From assembly GCA_035528905.1 (NCBI GenBank), contig DATKXU010000109.1:1-64000 (forward strand): a DNA stretch of 64,000 nucleotides, read 5' to 3'. The notes under the pieces are model-generated. The model did not search any database. It was not told the DNA's origin and worked only from the letters and a program-made list of their open reading frames with translations. Position 1 is the first letter of the stretch, and each line of letters begins with the position of its first letter. This stretch comes from DATKXU01 sp035528905. Its GTDB lineage: Bacteria; Armatimonadota; UBA5829; DTJY01. Of this stretch, positions 40,869 through 49,828 are shown piece after piece. The translations under genes and the position numbers were made by a program.

Positions 40869-41633
40869 ATGTTCAGGGCAAAGCATGGTCGGAAGGGCTT
40901 CACGCTGATCGAGTTGCTCGTAGTAATAGCCATCATCGCGATACTCGCAGCGATTCTTTTTCCGGTTTTTGCACGAGCTCGAAGGGCGGCCCAGAAGACC
41001 TCTTGCTTAAGCAATCTGAAGCAGATTGGAAATGCGATCCACATGTACATCCAGGACTGGGACAGCAGGTTCCCAATGACCCAAGGCATCCAGACAAACC
41101 TGGATGCCAATCAGACCCTATGGGATGGCCTGCGCGGCTGGTATAGGCCGGGGTTCGCAACAGGCGTCTATCGGCGAGGCCCCGGCGACTGGAAGAACTT
41201 GCCGGAGCTGTTGGACCCCTATGTCAAGAACGTGGACGTGTGGTTCTGCCCATCATCACGCGATAATCAGTGGTTCGTGGCAGGCTCAGTGACCGGCACA
41301 ACTCTCAGCGTCACAAACTACATATACAATGCCTGGTGCGCCTACACTAGGCTCTCAACAGGGGCGCGGGAGTACTTGGAGATCGCCGGCAAGCAAGAAG
41401 AGGTCTGTGAGAAAGTGTCTGAGGCACCCATAGCGTGGTGCGCTATCTCTGGGTTCACGAAGACCGGCGCTGTAGAAGCGCAGATAGCTCATGACGATTC
41501 GATCAATGTACTGTACGCTGACGGTCACGCCAGGAACGAATCGGCAGATCCGACGGGCGGCGCGTACAAGGGCATCACGGCTGATAAACACTTCTGGTAT
41601 CAGCATGGCTACGAAGGCTGGATATTGCCTTAG
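40869..41633 (+). CDS. Class III prepilin/type II secretion pseudopilin, H-X9-DG type (1)
   Basis: The 254-residue product begins with a short leader and the prepilin peptidase site, KGFTLIELLVVIAIIAILAA, then FPVFARARRAAQKTSCLSN, and ends in a domain with INVLYADGHARNESAD. This architecture (N-terminal pilin helix, C-terminal H-X9-DG-like region) is abundant in Armatimonadota, Planctomycetes and relatives. The protein would be processed and assembled into a pseudopilus or remain as an envelope protein; the function is unknown. AGGAGGTG precedes the ATG. The long leader suggests translation control. Confidence 0.9.
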   Translation: MFRAKHGRKGFTLIELLVVIAIIAILAAILFPVFARARRAAQKTSCLSNLKQIGNAIHMYIQDWDSRFPMTQGIQTNLDANQTLWDGLRGWYRPGFATGVYRRGPGDWKNLPELLDPYVKNVDVWFCPSSRDNQWFVAGSVTGTTLSVTNYIYNAWCAYTRLSTGAREYLEIAGKQEEVCEKVSEAPIAWCAISGFTKTGAVEAQIAHDDSINVLYADGHARNESADPTGGAYKGITADKHFWYQHGYEGWILP

Positions 41634-42023
41634 CCATAGGTGACTGGTGCACCCTGTGGAATTCTGCAGGGGTGTAGTAAGCGATGACGAGGCAGATCGG
41701 CCCAGGGGCCGATCTGCCAAATCTATGCGTGAAACCGGCAGCGATATACATTCAGGCGTGTCCAGCAGCGGCCAGCATCCCCAAGCAAGCATGTGCAAGC
41801 AGGCTTCGGCCTCAGGCGGTTCAAGCGCAGTTGATATCTGATGGAACACGACACACGAATGCTGCGTCTATCCAAGTGAGAAACCCGAGGTGGAGCCTGA
41901 CACGAGAACGAGATTTGCTTGCTGCCAGCCACACTTGCTGTCTGGGATCTGCGTCGCTTGGTGTCGCATTTGGTTACGTGTGCCGTGCAGCCCACTCAGT
42001 GCAACCTGGAGGTGTAGTTAGTC
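41634..42023. other. Gap between the two prepilin genes
   Basis: Apart from the terminator hairpin at 41691-41718, the 390 bases show only frames without ribosome binding sites. No -35/-10 pair for the second prepilin was found, and the leader shows no obvious homology to the leader of the first. Confidence 0.5.
41691..41718 (+). terminator. Hairpin terminator after prepilin 1
   Basis: A perfect 12-bp stem GGCAGATCGGCC/GGCCGATCTGCC with a CAGG tetraloop, 58 bases after the stop codon; followed by AAATCT rather than a T tract. Confidence 0.65.
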
Positions 42024-42881
42024 ATGTTTAGACTCAATCGCGGTCGGAAAGGATTCACCCTGATCGAACTGCTAGTCGTCATAACGATCATCGTGATACT
42101 TGCGGCTATTCTCTTCCCAGTGTATCTCCGAGTTCGAAGGAGCGCCCAGAGAACCACCTGCCTGAGCAACCTCAGGCAGATAGGAAACGCAATCCATATG
42201 TATGCTCACGACTGGGACGAGTGCTATCCCTTGGTGTCCGGCTTTGGCCCGCAAATCGATAAAACGGCTACGACCCTCTGGGGTGCAGACGCCCCGTTCG
42301 GCGGCTGGATACCTACGAGAGGTGTCCAGCCGAATACCAGATACCTCCCGAACCTGCTGTATCGCTACGTCAGGAATCGCAAGCTGTGGTGGTGCCCGTC
42401 CATCGATCAGGATGGAACCTGGCAAGTTGGCGGCACCGGCGGCAACGTAATCTTCGCAAACAACCGCACGCTCACCGTCGTTGCTCCAAGTCCCCTAAGG
42501 CCCGACCTGACGTACGAAACCGACCCGCCAACGACCTATATGTTCAACGCATGGTTCTATCGGTTACCGGCCGTTACAGGCAAGGACCCCCAGATCTACA
42601 TCGCCGGGCAATGCGAGGCGATGCTCCTGAAACCCGGCAACGCGCCGGTGCTTTGGGACATAAAGAGCGGGCGCGTGAACCCAACGCAGCCAAACAAGAT
42701 ACAGCTCGCCCACAGCAGTTGCATCAACGTGGTCTATGCAGACGGACATGCAAAGAGTGTTTTCATAGACGACGATAGGTGGATGAATGCAACCTACGCC
42801 TCGACGACAAACGGACACGGGCATTTCTGGTACGTGGAAGGCTGGAAAGGTTGGAGGAGCGCGGCGCCGCCATTACCGTAG
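42024..42881 (+). CDS. Class III prepilin/type II secretion pseudopilin, H-X9-DG type (2)
   Basis: The 285-residue product is a paralogue of the preceding prepilin: GRKGFTLIELLVVITIIV, FPVYLRVRRSAQRTTCLSNLRQIG, HMYAHDWDECYPLVSG and the C-terminal INVVYADGHAKSVF. The middle region (about residues 60-200) is more divergent. CTGGAGGTGTAG precedes the ATG. The stop is followed by a strong bidirectional terminator. The pair may be major and minor pilins or two substrates of one machine. Confidence 0.9.
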   Translation: MFRLNRGRKGFTLIELLVVITIIVILAAILFPVYLRVRRSAQRTTCLSNLRQIGNAIHMYAHDWDECYPLVSGFGPQIDKTATTLWGADAPFGGWIPTRGVQPNTRYLPNLLYRYVRNRKLWWCPSIDQDGTWQVGGTGGNVIFANNRTLTVVAPSPLRPDLTYETDPPTTYMFNAWFYRLPAVTGKDPQIYIAGQCEAMLLKPGNAPVLWDIKSGRVNPTQPNKIQLAHSSCINVVYADGHAKSVFIDDDRWMNATYASTTNGHGHFWYVEGWKGWRSAAPPLP

Positions 42882-42916
42882 GCACGAAGAACACAGAGGT
42901 TGGCTGGACGAATCAG

Positions 42917-42953
42917 AAAAAGCGGACCGACCGCGAGAGTCGGTCCGCTTTTT
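42917..42953. terminator. Bidirectional rho-independent terminator
   Basis: A 10-bp perfect stem GCGGACCGAC/GTCGGTCCGC with a 7-base loop, flanked by AAAAA and TTTTT, 41 bases after the prepilin 2 stop codon. Confidence 0.9.
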
Positions 42954-43011
42954 CATACCTGCCTGACGAGCCGGTGAGCCGCGACTCCAAGCCGCTGCCG
43001 ACATTCCTGCA

Positions 43012-43040
43012 TTGCGCCTTGGGCGCACGAGTAGTAAAAT
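43012..43040 (+). promoter_or_regulatory. Promoter of the GH-A clan hydrolase gene
   Basis: TTGCGC (43012-43017), a 17-base spacer and TAAAAT (43035-43040), about 58 bases before the ATG at 43098. Confidence 0.55.
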
Positions 43041-43097
43041 GATGGACGGCTGGTGAATCGGCCATCGGAACGACTGCACTCGGAGAGGAGCAGCTAA

Positions 43098-46000
43098 ATG
43101 GACGCACGCATGCTCATTTTTCATGAGAAGGATTTCCCTTTTGTAGACACTGTGGAACTCAGTCCGCAAGAGCTGATCGAGGCCCTGCCGCCCGTGGAAT
43201 CGGTGCGAACCGTCGGCCTCGACGAGCTGAAGAAGCAGTTAAGGCGGGATTCGGTTGACCTGCTCATAAATCCTTACGGCTCGGCTTTCCCGAAGGCGGC
43301 CTGGCCGGAGATTTACGAGTTCCTTGCCGCCGGCGGAAACCTGCTGAATCTCGGCGGCGCTCCCTTCAGCATCCCCGTAGTGCGCGAGGGAAGCGCCTGG
43401 CGCCAGGAAATCCGCCAGACGGCGTATCAGCGCGAGCTGATGATCAATCAGGCGTTCCCGGTGGAGACAGCGGGTGTCAAGTCCTACGACACGATCCCCA
43501 CTGAGCCGCTTCTATCAGGATTGACGGATGATTTCTCCTGCGACCGGGTGTTCGAGCTGGAGGTGCGCTTCACGACCAAGAACGACATGCTCGGCGAGGT
43601 CGGTTCCTCGGGTTCGCGCGAGGCGGTCCTTCGCCCACTGCTCTACGGCTTGGATGCGCAGGGCCGCAGGGTCGCCGCGCCGGTGATCGCCGTAGACCGG
43701 GTATTCGGCCCGTTTGCAGGAGGCCGCTGGGTGCTGGCGAACTTCACGTCATCGAGCATTCCCCGAAAGGAGATTATCCAGCGATTGGCAACATTTGCCG
43801 CGCTTGGACCATCCGAATTCCAGGTGCGGCCATCGTTCGCCTGCTACCACACGGATGAGCGCGCCTCTTTCGTCGTCCACGTCAACCGGTTCGAGAAAGC
43901 CGCAAAGGAGCCGCTGAAACCGATCCTCCTGCTGAAGATTCGAAAGGACAACATCACGATCACGAGCCAGAGCGTAGAGATCACCGACTTCCGATCGCCG
44001 TACTACCGCGTGATCCCGCTTGAAATTCCGCTCAGCCCCGGCGTGTACGGCGTGGAAGCCGTGCTTTCGACGGGCGACCCGGCGCTTAGTGAGAAATTCG
44101 CCTCTTACTGTGTCACGGGCTTCTGGTACTACGATACGGCGCTGGTTTCCAAGACCCAGCGGCTCTCGGCGGGCAGGGATTTCTTCATGCGCGACAGCAA
44201 TGTAAGCCCGCTTGTCGGAACTACCTACATGGCCTCCGATGTGCATCGGAAGTTCCTTTTCGAGCCGAATCCGGCCGTGTGGGAGCAAGATTTCGCGGAG
44301 ATGAAGTCCGCCGGCGTGAACGTCGTCCGCACTGGCATCTGGACGGCCTTCCGCCACGTCATGCTGAATCCCGGCGCGCCGAATGAAGGCGTCATGCGGG
44401 CGCTGACGGCCTTCCTCCTCTCGGCGGCCAAGCACGACATGACCGTGATATTCACATTTTTCGCCTTCACGCCGGAAGCCTGGGAAGGCGTGAACCCATT
44501 CCTCGATCCGAGGAGCCTCCAGGCGCAGAAGGATTACGTCGCCGCGTTCGCCTGGAGGTTCAGCAAGTTCAACAACCTGATGTGGGATCTGATCAACGAG
44601 CCCTCGTTCCCGGGCCGCGGCAAGTACTGGACTTCGCGCCCGAACTACGATCCCTTCGAGGAGCAGGCATGGCGCGAATGGATCGAGGCGAGGCATCCAT
44701 CGGGCGATTTGGAGGAAGCCTGGCGCGCGACTCCACGCACAGGCGCGGGCCTCCCTGATCTGCATGATTTTGAGGATCACCAGACATATCAGGACCGGAC
44801 ACCGATGCGGGCGTTGGACTACAGGCTCTTCGTCGAAGATATCTTCAACCGCTGGGTCCGGGAGATGACTTCCGTAATCCGGCAAAACGGCAATCCCAAG
44901 CAGCTCATCACCGTCGGGCCGGACGAATTCGGCGCGGGCGAGTGCCCAGGTCCGCAGTTCCACTGGAGAGAGGTGGCCTTCACCTGCACGCATACCTGGT
45001 GGCGCAACGACGACCTCCTCTGGTCAGGGCTGGTGACCAAGGTGTCCGGCAAGCCGAGCCTGATCGAGGAAACGGGCATTATGCCGCTCGTGAATCCGGA
45101 TAAGATGAACCGTCGGACCGAGGAAGACTGCCGAAACCTGCTGGAGCGGAAGTTCGTGATGGCGTTCGCTTCCGGCGGCGCAGGTGTGATCGAGTGGGTA
45201 TGGAACACGAACGTGTACATGACCAGCGACTGCGAGACAGGGATAGGCTTCCACCGGGCCGATTTCACCCGTAAGCCGGAGCTTGAGATCATGCCGGCGA
45301 TGGCGGCGTTCATCAGGGAAGCGCGGCCGCACCTTGAAGATCGCCAGCCCGAGGACGTGTGTATGGTCATTCCCCATTCCAACATGTTCTCCGTGCGCGA
45401 CCACGCGACCGCCGCCACACGGGCGTGCGTGCGCGTCATGCATTACCACTGCGGCGTTCCGATGCGGGCCGTCGGCGAGTACTCACTCGAAAACCTGGGC
45501 AAACCCCGCCTGATCGTCCTGCCATCCCCCAGGGCGCTGAACCAGGATGCGTGGGAGACGCTGGTCAAGGCGATGGAGGAAGGCGCCGTGCTCCTCGTCA
45601 CAGGCCCGATTGACTGGGATGAGTACTGGCGGCCCGTGGACAGACTGTCGAAGTTCGGTATGCAGTCGGAGACGCGGCCCGTCACGCGCGAGGAAGAGGC
45701 GATCATCTTCGGAACGGAGCACCGGCTGAGCTTCGGCGGGGAGAAAGTCCATCGCGTTGACAAGGCCGTGATCGGAGGCCAGAGCGGCTTCGTCAAGGTC
45801 GAGGCCTGCGGCGCGGGAAAGCTGGTCTACGCGCCCCTGCCCTTCGAGCTGGCGGACAATTCCGAGCCGACCGCGGCGCTCTACCAGTTTGCGCTCAAGC
45901 AGGCCGTGGTGGAGCCTCCGTTCAGCGTAGAGAAGATGGATCCCGGCGTCCTGATCCGGCCGCAGCTCTTCGAGGAATCGGTGCTCTACTCCGTCGTGTC

Positions 46001-46157
46001 GGAGACGGATGTGGACAAGGAGTTCGACCTGACCGACAAGCTGACCGGCCGGACGCTCAGCGTGAAGGTCCCCGCCCAGCGCGCGGTCATGTTCCTCCTC
46101 AACCCGAAGGGCCAGGTGCTCGCCGAATACGGCGGCGCGGTGGCGAAAGAGGCTTAG
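43098..46157 (+). CDS. Large cytoplasmic GH-A clan glycoside hydrolase
   Basis: The 1019-residue product has no signal peptide. An N-terminal glutamine-amidotransferase-like domain (about 1-260; LINPYGSAFP, FLAAGGNLLNLGG) and a beta domain precede a TIM barrel (about 375-720) with the acid/base in WDLINEPSF (Glu501) and the nucleophile in SLIEETGIMP (Glu657 or Glu658). The C-terminal part (about 750-1019) again looks like an amidotransferase-type trimerisation domain (RLIVLPSPRALNQDAWETLVK) plus a small beta domain. This is the layout of GH42/GH5-related intracellular beta-glycosidases, but the family and substrate are not certain. AGAGGAG precedes the ATG. Confidence 0.75.
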   Translation: MDARMLIFHEKDFPFVDTVELSPQELIEALPPVESVRTVGLDELKKQLRRDSVDLLINPYGSAFPKAAWPEIYEFLAAGGNLLNLGGAPFSIPVVREGSAWRQEIRQTAYQRELMINQAFPVETAGVKSYDTIPTEPLLSGLTDDFSCDRVFELEVRFTTKNDMLGEVGSSGSREAVLRPLLYGLDAQGRRVAAPVIAVDRVFGPFAGGRWVLANFTSSSIPRKEIIQRLATFAALGPSEFQVRPSFACYHTDERASFVVHVNRFEKAAKEPLKPILLLKIRKDNITITSQSVEITDFRSPYYRVIPLEIPLSPGVYGVEAVLSTGDPALSEKFASYCVTGFWYYDTALVSKTQRLSAGRDFFMRDSNVSPLVGTTYMASDVHRKFLFEPNPAVWEQDFAEMKSAGVNVVRTGIWTAFRHVMLNPGAPNEGVMRALTAFLLSAAKHDMTVIFTFFAFTPEAWEGVNPFLDPRSLQAQKDYVAAFAWRFSKFNNLMWDLINEPSFPGRGKYWTSRPNYDPFEEQAWREWIEARHPSGDLEEAWRATPRTGAGLPDLHDFEDHQTYQDRTPMRALDYRLFVEDIFNRWVREMTSVIRQNGNPKQLITVGPDEFGAGECPGPQFHWREVAFTCTHTWWRNDDLLWSGLVTKVSGKPSLIEETGIMPLVNPDKMNRRTEEDCRNLLERKFVMAFASGGAGVIEWVWNTNVYMTSDCETGIGFHRADFTRKPELEIMPAMAAFIREARPHLEDRQPEDVCMVIPHSNMFSVRDHATAATRACVRVMHYHCGVPMRAVGEYSLENLGKPRLIVLPSPRALNQDAWETLVKAMEEGAVLLVTGPIDWDEYWRPVDRLSKFGMQSETRPVTREEEAIIFGTEHRLSFGGEKVHRVDKAVIGGQSGFVKVEACGAGKLVYAPLPFELADNSEPTAALYQFALKQAVVEPPFSVEKMDPGVLIRPQLFEESVLYSVVSETDVDKEFDLTDKLTGRTLSVKVPAQRAVMFLLNPKGQVLAEYGGAVAKEA

Positions 46158-46160
46158 TGT

Positions 46161-46200
46161 TTCAAGTTTCAAGTTCCAGGTTTCAGGTTCCAGCTTGGAG
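46161..46200. repeat. Microrepeat (TTCAAGTTTCAAGTTCCAGG units)
   Basis: Directly after the stop codon of the hydrolase the sequence is a chain of TTTCAAGT/TTCCAGG/TTTCAGG units. It is the reverse complement of the unit type at 13400-13430 and 17814-17850. Confidence 0.65.
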
Positions 46201-46254
46201 ATTGAACATGGGATTGTTCAAAGACGTTGATTTCGCTCTGGATCCCCTGGGTTG

Positions 46255-46356
46255 TATGGGAGGGCGAAGCTCCCTGGCCTGAGCACGGTCGAAGGCCTAC
46301 TGAGCCGGGTGAATGCGCGGATTCAATGGGGGACTCACCCTCCCGCATGTCCCTTT
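46255..46356. repeat. GGGAGGG-bounded palindromic repeat, copy B
   Basis: Bounded by GGGAGGG (46258-46264) and CCCTCCC (46338-46344). It shares GGGAGGGCGAAGCTCC and the TGAGCCGGGTGAAT segment with the reverse complement of copy A (38361-38455), and the right flank (GCATGTCCCTTTT) is also similar. No gene is in the 243-base gap around it. Confidence 0.75.
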
Positions 46357-46400
46357 TAGAGAAACCCATGTTCGATGTTGTACCTGTCGCGCGGGCGCAC

Positions 46401-47447
46401 CTACCTCGGCCAGCGCAGGTGAGCGGGCAGCATCTCCGGGAACCGCGCGTGCGGCTCGGTCTGATACCAGTACCCGACGGACGCGATGTCGTCCTGCAGC
46501 GGCTGGAATTTCCCGAACGGCCACCAGCCCAGCGCCTGAATCGTGACTTTTAACGCCGACTCGAACCGGATCGGATCGAGGATATGCCATCGGTACAGGC
46601 CGTGCTTGGGAACTTCGCCTTCCACCTTCCGCCAGAGCGGGTAGCCCAGGAACGCCGTGGAGAATGTGTCGCCGAACCCCCATGCGCCGCCGAAGTAGTC
46701 CTCCGTACCGGTTCCGCAGATCGTCGGGTATTCCTTATCGCCGTCTATGAAGAACTTGATCTCGCCTTCGCCCCACCAGCCGTTTGCGAGCTGGGTCCAC
46801 GCGAGGTAGGTGCCGACGTAGTGCCCCTTGCCCTTCACACCCTCCAGGATCGTGTGCTGTGGCTCGCCGATCGGGGTGACCGACCGCCGCCACTGCGCGT
46901 GGAAGTACGCCGCGTCATTCGGGACCTCGTCGAGCTCGTAGGTGATCTGGTAGAAAAAGCCGCCTACGTCCTCGCGGCTCTGGCTCTCCACTTCGATTCG
47001 GGCGCCCTTGCGAAACGGCATCGGCCAGTACGAGTTGAACCCGCCGGTGGGGTTCACCGCAATAGGGATGGAATTCACATTCACCCGTAAGGCGTGGCCG
47101 TTAGCGAAGAAGTCTCCCAGCGGCGCCTCGACTGAAGGCGTCGCCTCTCCGTCCCAGAACAGCCGAAGTATGCAGTCGCGGTAGGCCTTCGGGTCCACCG
47201 TGATCCAGATGTGGCGGATCGTGCCGGGGCCTTTGATATCGGCAAGAACTGTGTTCGAGTTCTTCGGCAGCGTGATGCACGGGCGGGCCTTCCATCCCTT
47301 GCCGAGCATTGACGCCGGGTTGTTCTCATCCGGGACCGCCTGAGCGCCGGCGCCGACCTTGCCCTCCGGGTTCTCCGCCGAGATGCTCCTTGTCTTGCCG
47401 CTCGATAGTCGCGCGATGTCGAACAGGCCATATGGAAGCACAGTCAT
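46401..47447 (-). CDS. DUF2961/GH172 family protein
   Basis: The 348-residue product matches DUF2961, now GH172, over its length: an N-terminal strand with the SISAENPEG region, DIKGPGTIRHIWITV, IPIAVNPTGGFNSYWPMPF (the conserved GGFxSYWPMPF motif), WGEGEIKFFIDGD and GTGTEDYFGGAWGF with the acidic pair. GH172 enzymes act on fructofuranose and arabinofuranose linkages (difructose anhydride, arabinan). The substrate here is not known. No signal peptide is visible, so it is likely cytoplasmic. AAGGAGG lies 13 bases before the ATG. Confidence 0.88.
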   Translation of the reverse strand: MTVLPYGLFDIARLSSGKTRSISAENPEGKVGAGAQAVPDENNPASMLGKGWKARPCITLPKNSNTVLADIKGPGTIRHIWITVDPKAYRDCILRLFWDGEATPSVEAPLGDFFANGHALRVNVNSIPIAVNPTGGFNSYWPMPFRKGARIEVESQSREDVGGFFYQITYELDEVPNDAAYFHAQWRRSVTPIGEPQHTILEGVKGKGHYVGTYLAWTQLANGWWGEGEIKFFIDGDKEYPTICGTGTEDYFGGAWGFGDTFSTAFLGYPLWRKVEGEVPKHGLYRWHILDPIRFESALKVTIQALGWWPFGKFQPLQDDIASVGYWYQTEPHARFPEMLPAHLRWPR

Positions 47448-47523
47448 GATTGCAGCTCGACCTCCTTGTTGGCATTAAATCAGGAGAAGGTTACCACTTC
47501 CGGCGGGCAGACGTCAACCGCAC

Positions 47524-47590
47524 TGCAAATTGCAGATTCAGGGTGCCGGATGCCGGCTTGTCTATCGAGCATCCAGTATCCAGAATCGCG
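47524..47590. repeat. Microrepeat (GCAAATTGCAGATTC and ATCCAGTATCC units)
   Basis: A gap of 150 bases between GH172 and the nitroreductase contains TGCAAATTGCAGATTC and CATCCAGTATCCAGAAT units, of the same style as 52147-52210 and 38461-38500. No gene is seen. Confidence 0.5.
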
Positions 47591-47597
47591 CTGCGCA

Positions 47598-48083
47598 TCA
47601 TGCCCAGCGAAGGACTTCGGAGAGCCGCTTCTTGGTGGGGCTCCGCTCCTCGGCCGGATAGCCGATGGATACGAGCGAGACAAGCTTGTAATTCGGCGGC
47701 ATGCCGAGCATCTCGACGATCTGCTGAGCGTAGCCCTTCTTGTCGCCGGCGACCCAGCACGAGCCAAGGCCGTGCGCCCTGGCCGCGTTCAGGATGTTCT
47801 GAGTCGCCGCACAGCCATCCTCGAGGTAGTATTTCGTGTCCTCGCATAAGACGGCTATGCAGACCGGCGCCTGTGCGATGAACTTGCCGTGATCCGTGGT
47901 GTCCGCAATCTTCTTTCGCATCATGGCGTCCTGCGCGACCACGAACCCCCATGGCTGGATGTTGATGGCCGTCGCTCCGAGCCTGCCGCAGTCAACGATG
48001 TCCTCAATGACCTCCTTAGGCACCGGCTTGTCCTGATACGCCCTGATGCTCCGCCGAGTCTTCATGCACTCAATAGCGTCCAT
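47598..48083 (-). CDS. Nitroreductase family protein
   Basis: The 161-residue product has the short nitroreductase fold: MKTRRSIRAYQDKPVPKEV (flavin-phosphate-binding RRS/R), ATAINIQPWGFVVAQD, CAATQNILNAARAHGLGSCW and VSIGYPAEE. It uses FMN and NAD(P)H to reduce nitro, quinone or other substrates; the physiological substrate is not predictable. The start was placed at 48083 because GGAGGG precedes it; the longer frame adds eight residues. Small size is typical for the group. Confidence 0.86.
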   Translation of the reverse strand: MDAIECMKTRRSIRAYQDKPVPKEVIEDIVDCGRLGATAINIQPWGFVVAQDAMMRKKIADTTDHGKFIAQAPVCIAVLCEDTKYYLEDGCAATQNILNAARAHGLGSCWVAGDKKGYAQQIVEMLGMPPNYKLVSLVSIGYPAEERSPTKKRLSEVLRWA

Positions 48084-48112
48084 GTTTGCATCCCTCCGTG
48101 ACTGCATTTGAT

Positions 48113-48141
48113 GCTGCCGGAATGGGGTTCTTTCCGGCAGC
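48113..48141. terminator. Hairpin upstream of the nitroreductase gene
   Basis: A 10-bp perfect stem GCTGCCGGAA/TTCCGGCAGC. With the next hairpin it lies between the end of the GH10 gene and the nitroreductase gene, both on minus. Confidence 0.55.
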
Positions 48142-48162
48142 GGTATCCATGCGCGACAGCCC

Positions 48163-48193
48163 TGCTGCGGGAAAGCAATTCATTCCCGCAGCA
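48163..48193 (-). terminator. Hairpin terminator after the GH10 gene
   Basis: An 11-bp stem TGCTGCGGGAA/TTCCCGCAGCA with a 9-base loop lies 8 bases past the stop codon of the xylanase gene. No T tract. The similar neighbour at 48113-48141 may be a duplicated element. Confidence 0.6.
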
Positions 48194-48201
48194 TCAGACA
48201 T

Positions 48202-49476
48202 TTACAGCTTCACTTCTACCTGATTCTTCCCCTCCTCCGCTAAGTGGAATTCCACCGTCTTCGAGGCCCCTGAGGGAGTGGTGATCGTCAGGCGGTAGTT
48301 GCCGTGGAAACCGCGGAAGGTGAATGAGCCGTCGGAGCTCGTGCGCCCCTGCGCGCTCGTGTGCCACTCCTTGTTGATGAGCCGGTCGAGCACGAGGTAG
48401 ACCGGCTTCGGGCTGAGGTCCTTCCTCACGAAGCCGGCGGCGACTCCCTGCCATGCGAAGGCGTCCGAGAAATCCCACCAGGTGATCGCCCTCACGGATG
48501 GATGGCTAAAGCACGCGCGATAGAACTGCTCCACGTACTCGGCCTGCTTGCGCTCGTCCGCCGGGTTGGTCTCCTTTCCGGATAGCACCGTCGTCTCCGT
48601 GAGGTGAACCGGCTTCCCCAGTTCGGCAAGTTTGTCGAGCGCTTTGAGCGTATCCGGGATGGCAAACAGCCCATTATGCATGTGCGACTGGACTCCGATC
48701 GCGTCAAATGGCACGCCTGCGGCCTTCATCTCCTTCAGCAGCTTGAAGTACCGCTCGGCGCTCTTCGGATCCTCAATCGCTCCGTACTCGTTTACTAACA
48801 GCAGCGCCTGCGGGTTGGCTCCCCTCGCCCATCTGACCGGCTCGCTCGTGTAGTCGAACACCGACATGTTCGCGAAAGTCCTCATGTGCGTGGACTCGTT
48901 CACCACGTCCCAGATGTCAATCAAGCCCTTATAGCGGGAGACGATCTCCTTGACCCGCGCTTCCATCAAGCGCTTCACCTCGTCCGGCTTGTCCTCAGGA
49001 AGCCAGGTTGGGACGCCGGCCTCATATGTCCAGACGAGAGGATGGCCCTTCGTGGTGATGCCGTTCTCCTTGCACCATTCGGCCATCGCGTCAACCCGCT
49101 CGTATCCGGGTTTTCCCTGCTCGCGCTCGAAACCCCGCCAGTAGAAGGGCAGGGTTGCATAGTTCAGCAGACGCTTGAACAGCTCCTTGTACTTCGCGTT
49201 CTCCTCGGCGGTCGGGAATCGGTCGAACACGAAGATGTTGCAGCCAAAGAGAAAATCGTGAGCGACCTGCTCGGCGTTGATCAGCGCGCCCTCGACAGGC
49301 CGACCCTTTTCGTCAAGAACCGTGATGGCCGCGCCGCTCTTTCGATACTTTTCGATGTCCCGCTGTATCCGTACCGCAGTTGCCTTATCGAGCTTGGTAC
49401 CAGCAGTTTGCTTCTCGGACATGGCGGCGCCTCCTGCGAGTAGTAAGACGATCAGAGCCGGAATCGCGTATCGCAT
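48202..49476 (-). CDS. Secreted GH10 endo-1,4-beta-xylanase
   Basis: The 424-residue product has a signal peptide (MRYAIPALIVLLLAGGAAMS), a region rich in beta structure (about 48-75) and the GH10 barrel: GCNIFVFDRFP, GHPLVWTYEAGVPTWL, DIWDVVNEST with the acid/base Glu194, GVQSHMHNG and VHLTETTVLSG with the nucleophile Glu294, and ITWWDFSDAFAWQG. The last 50 residues are a small beta domain (FRGFHGNYRLTITTPSG). It cleaves beta-1,4-xylan outside the cytoplasm. The ATG at 49476 has GGGGAGG upstream; the longer frame starts inside the dispersed repeat. Confidence 0.9.
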   Translation of the reverse strand: MRYAIPALIVLLLAGGAAMSEKQTAGTKLDKATAVRIQRDIEKYRKSGAAITVLDEKGRPVEGALINAEQVAHDFLFGCNIFVFDRFPTAEENAKYKELFKRLLNYATLPFYWRGFEREQGKPGYERVDAMAEWCKENGITTKGHPLVWTYEAGVPTWLPEDKPDEVKRLMEARVKEIVSRYKGLIDIWDVVNESTHMRTFANMSVFDYTSEPVRWARGANPQALLLVNEYGAIEDPKSAERYFKLLKEMKAAGVPFDAIGVQSHMHNGLFAIPDTLKALDKLAELGKPVHLTETTVLSGKETNPADERKQAEYVEQFYRACFSHPSVRAITWWDFSDAFAWQGVAAGFVRKDLSPKPVYLVLDRLINKEWHTSAQGRTSSDGSFTFRGFHGNYRLTITTPSGASKTVEFHLAEEGKNQVEVKL

Positions 49477-49612
49477 GCTTGCCTCCCCAGAGACCCCGTG
49501 GCAGGGGCCAAGAATGCCATGATTACCATTCCGCCCTGGCTTTGCTGAATCCTGCGGGATATGCGCCTGGAACCGCCCGGCGAGCAGATTCGCTCTGCAT
49601 TCACACTCGAAG

Positions 49613-49758
49613 TGTAAGAGTTCACGATTGTTGATAATAAAAGCCAACCGTTGTCATTCTGAGCGGCAGCGAAGAATCTGTCGAGCGTAGGTGAGATGCT
49701 TCGCTTTGCTCAGCATGACGTTACTATCAAGGAACGTGAAATCTTTCATCGAAGTTGC
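49613..49758. repeat. Dispersed 150-bp repeat, copy 2
   Basis: Nearly identical to 16503-16656 except for a small internal replacement (CGGCAG instead of TCCCGAGAATCGGGA), and point differences near the right end. It extends the frame of the GH10 gene on minus and of the NfeD gene on plus but neither extension is real. Confidence 0.85.
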
Positions 49759-49762
49759 ACTA

Positions 49763-49791
49763 TTGACTTTGCGTGGAAAAACACTTACCAT
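49763..49791 (+). promoter_or_regulatory. Promoter of the NfeD-slipin genes, next to the repeat
   Basis: TTGACT (49763-49768), a 17-base spacer and TACCAT (49786-49791), beginning 4 bases after the end of the dispersed repeat and 38 bases before the ATG at 49829. Confidence 0.65.
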
Positions 49792-49828
49792 GCGAGTAAT
49801 ACCACTGTTCGTGTCCGGGAGACTTCAA

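Noticed and set aside
49691..49828. Longer start for the NfeD gene
   Set aside because: The extension lies in the dispersed repeat and promoter; the signal peptide and ribosome binding site support 49829.
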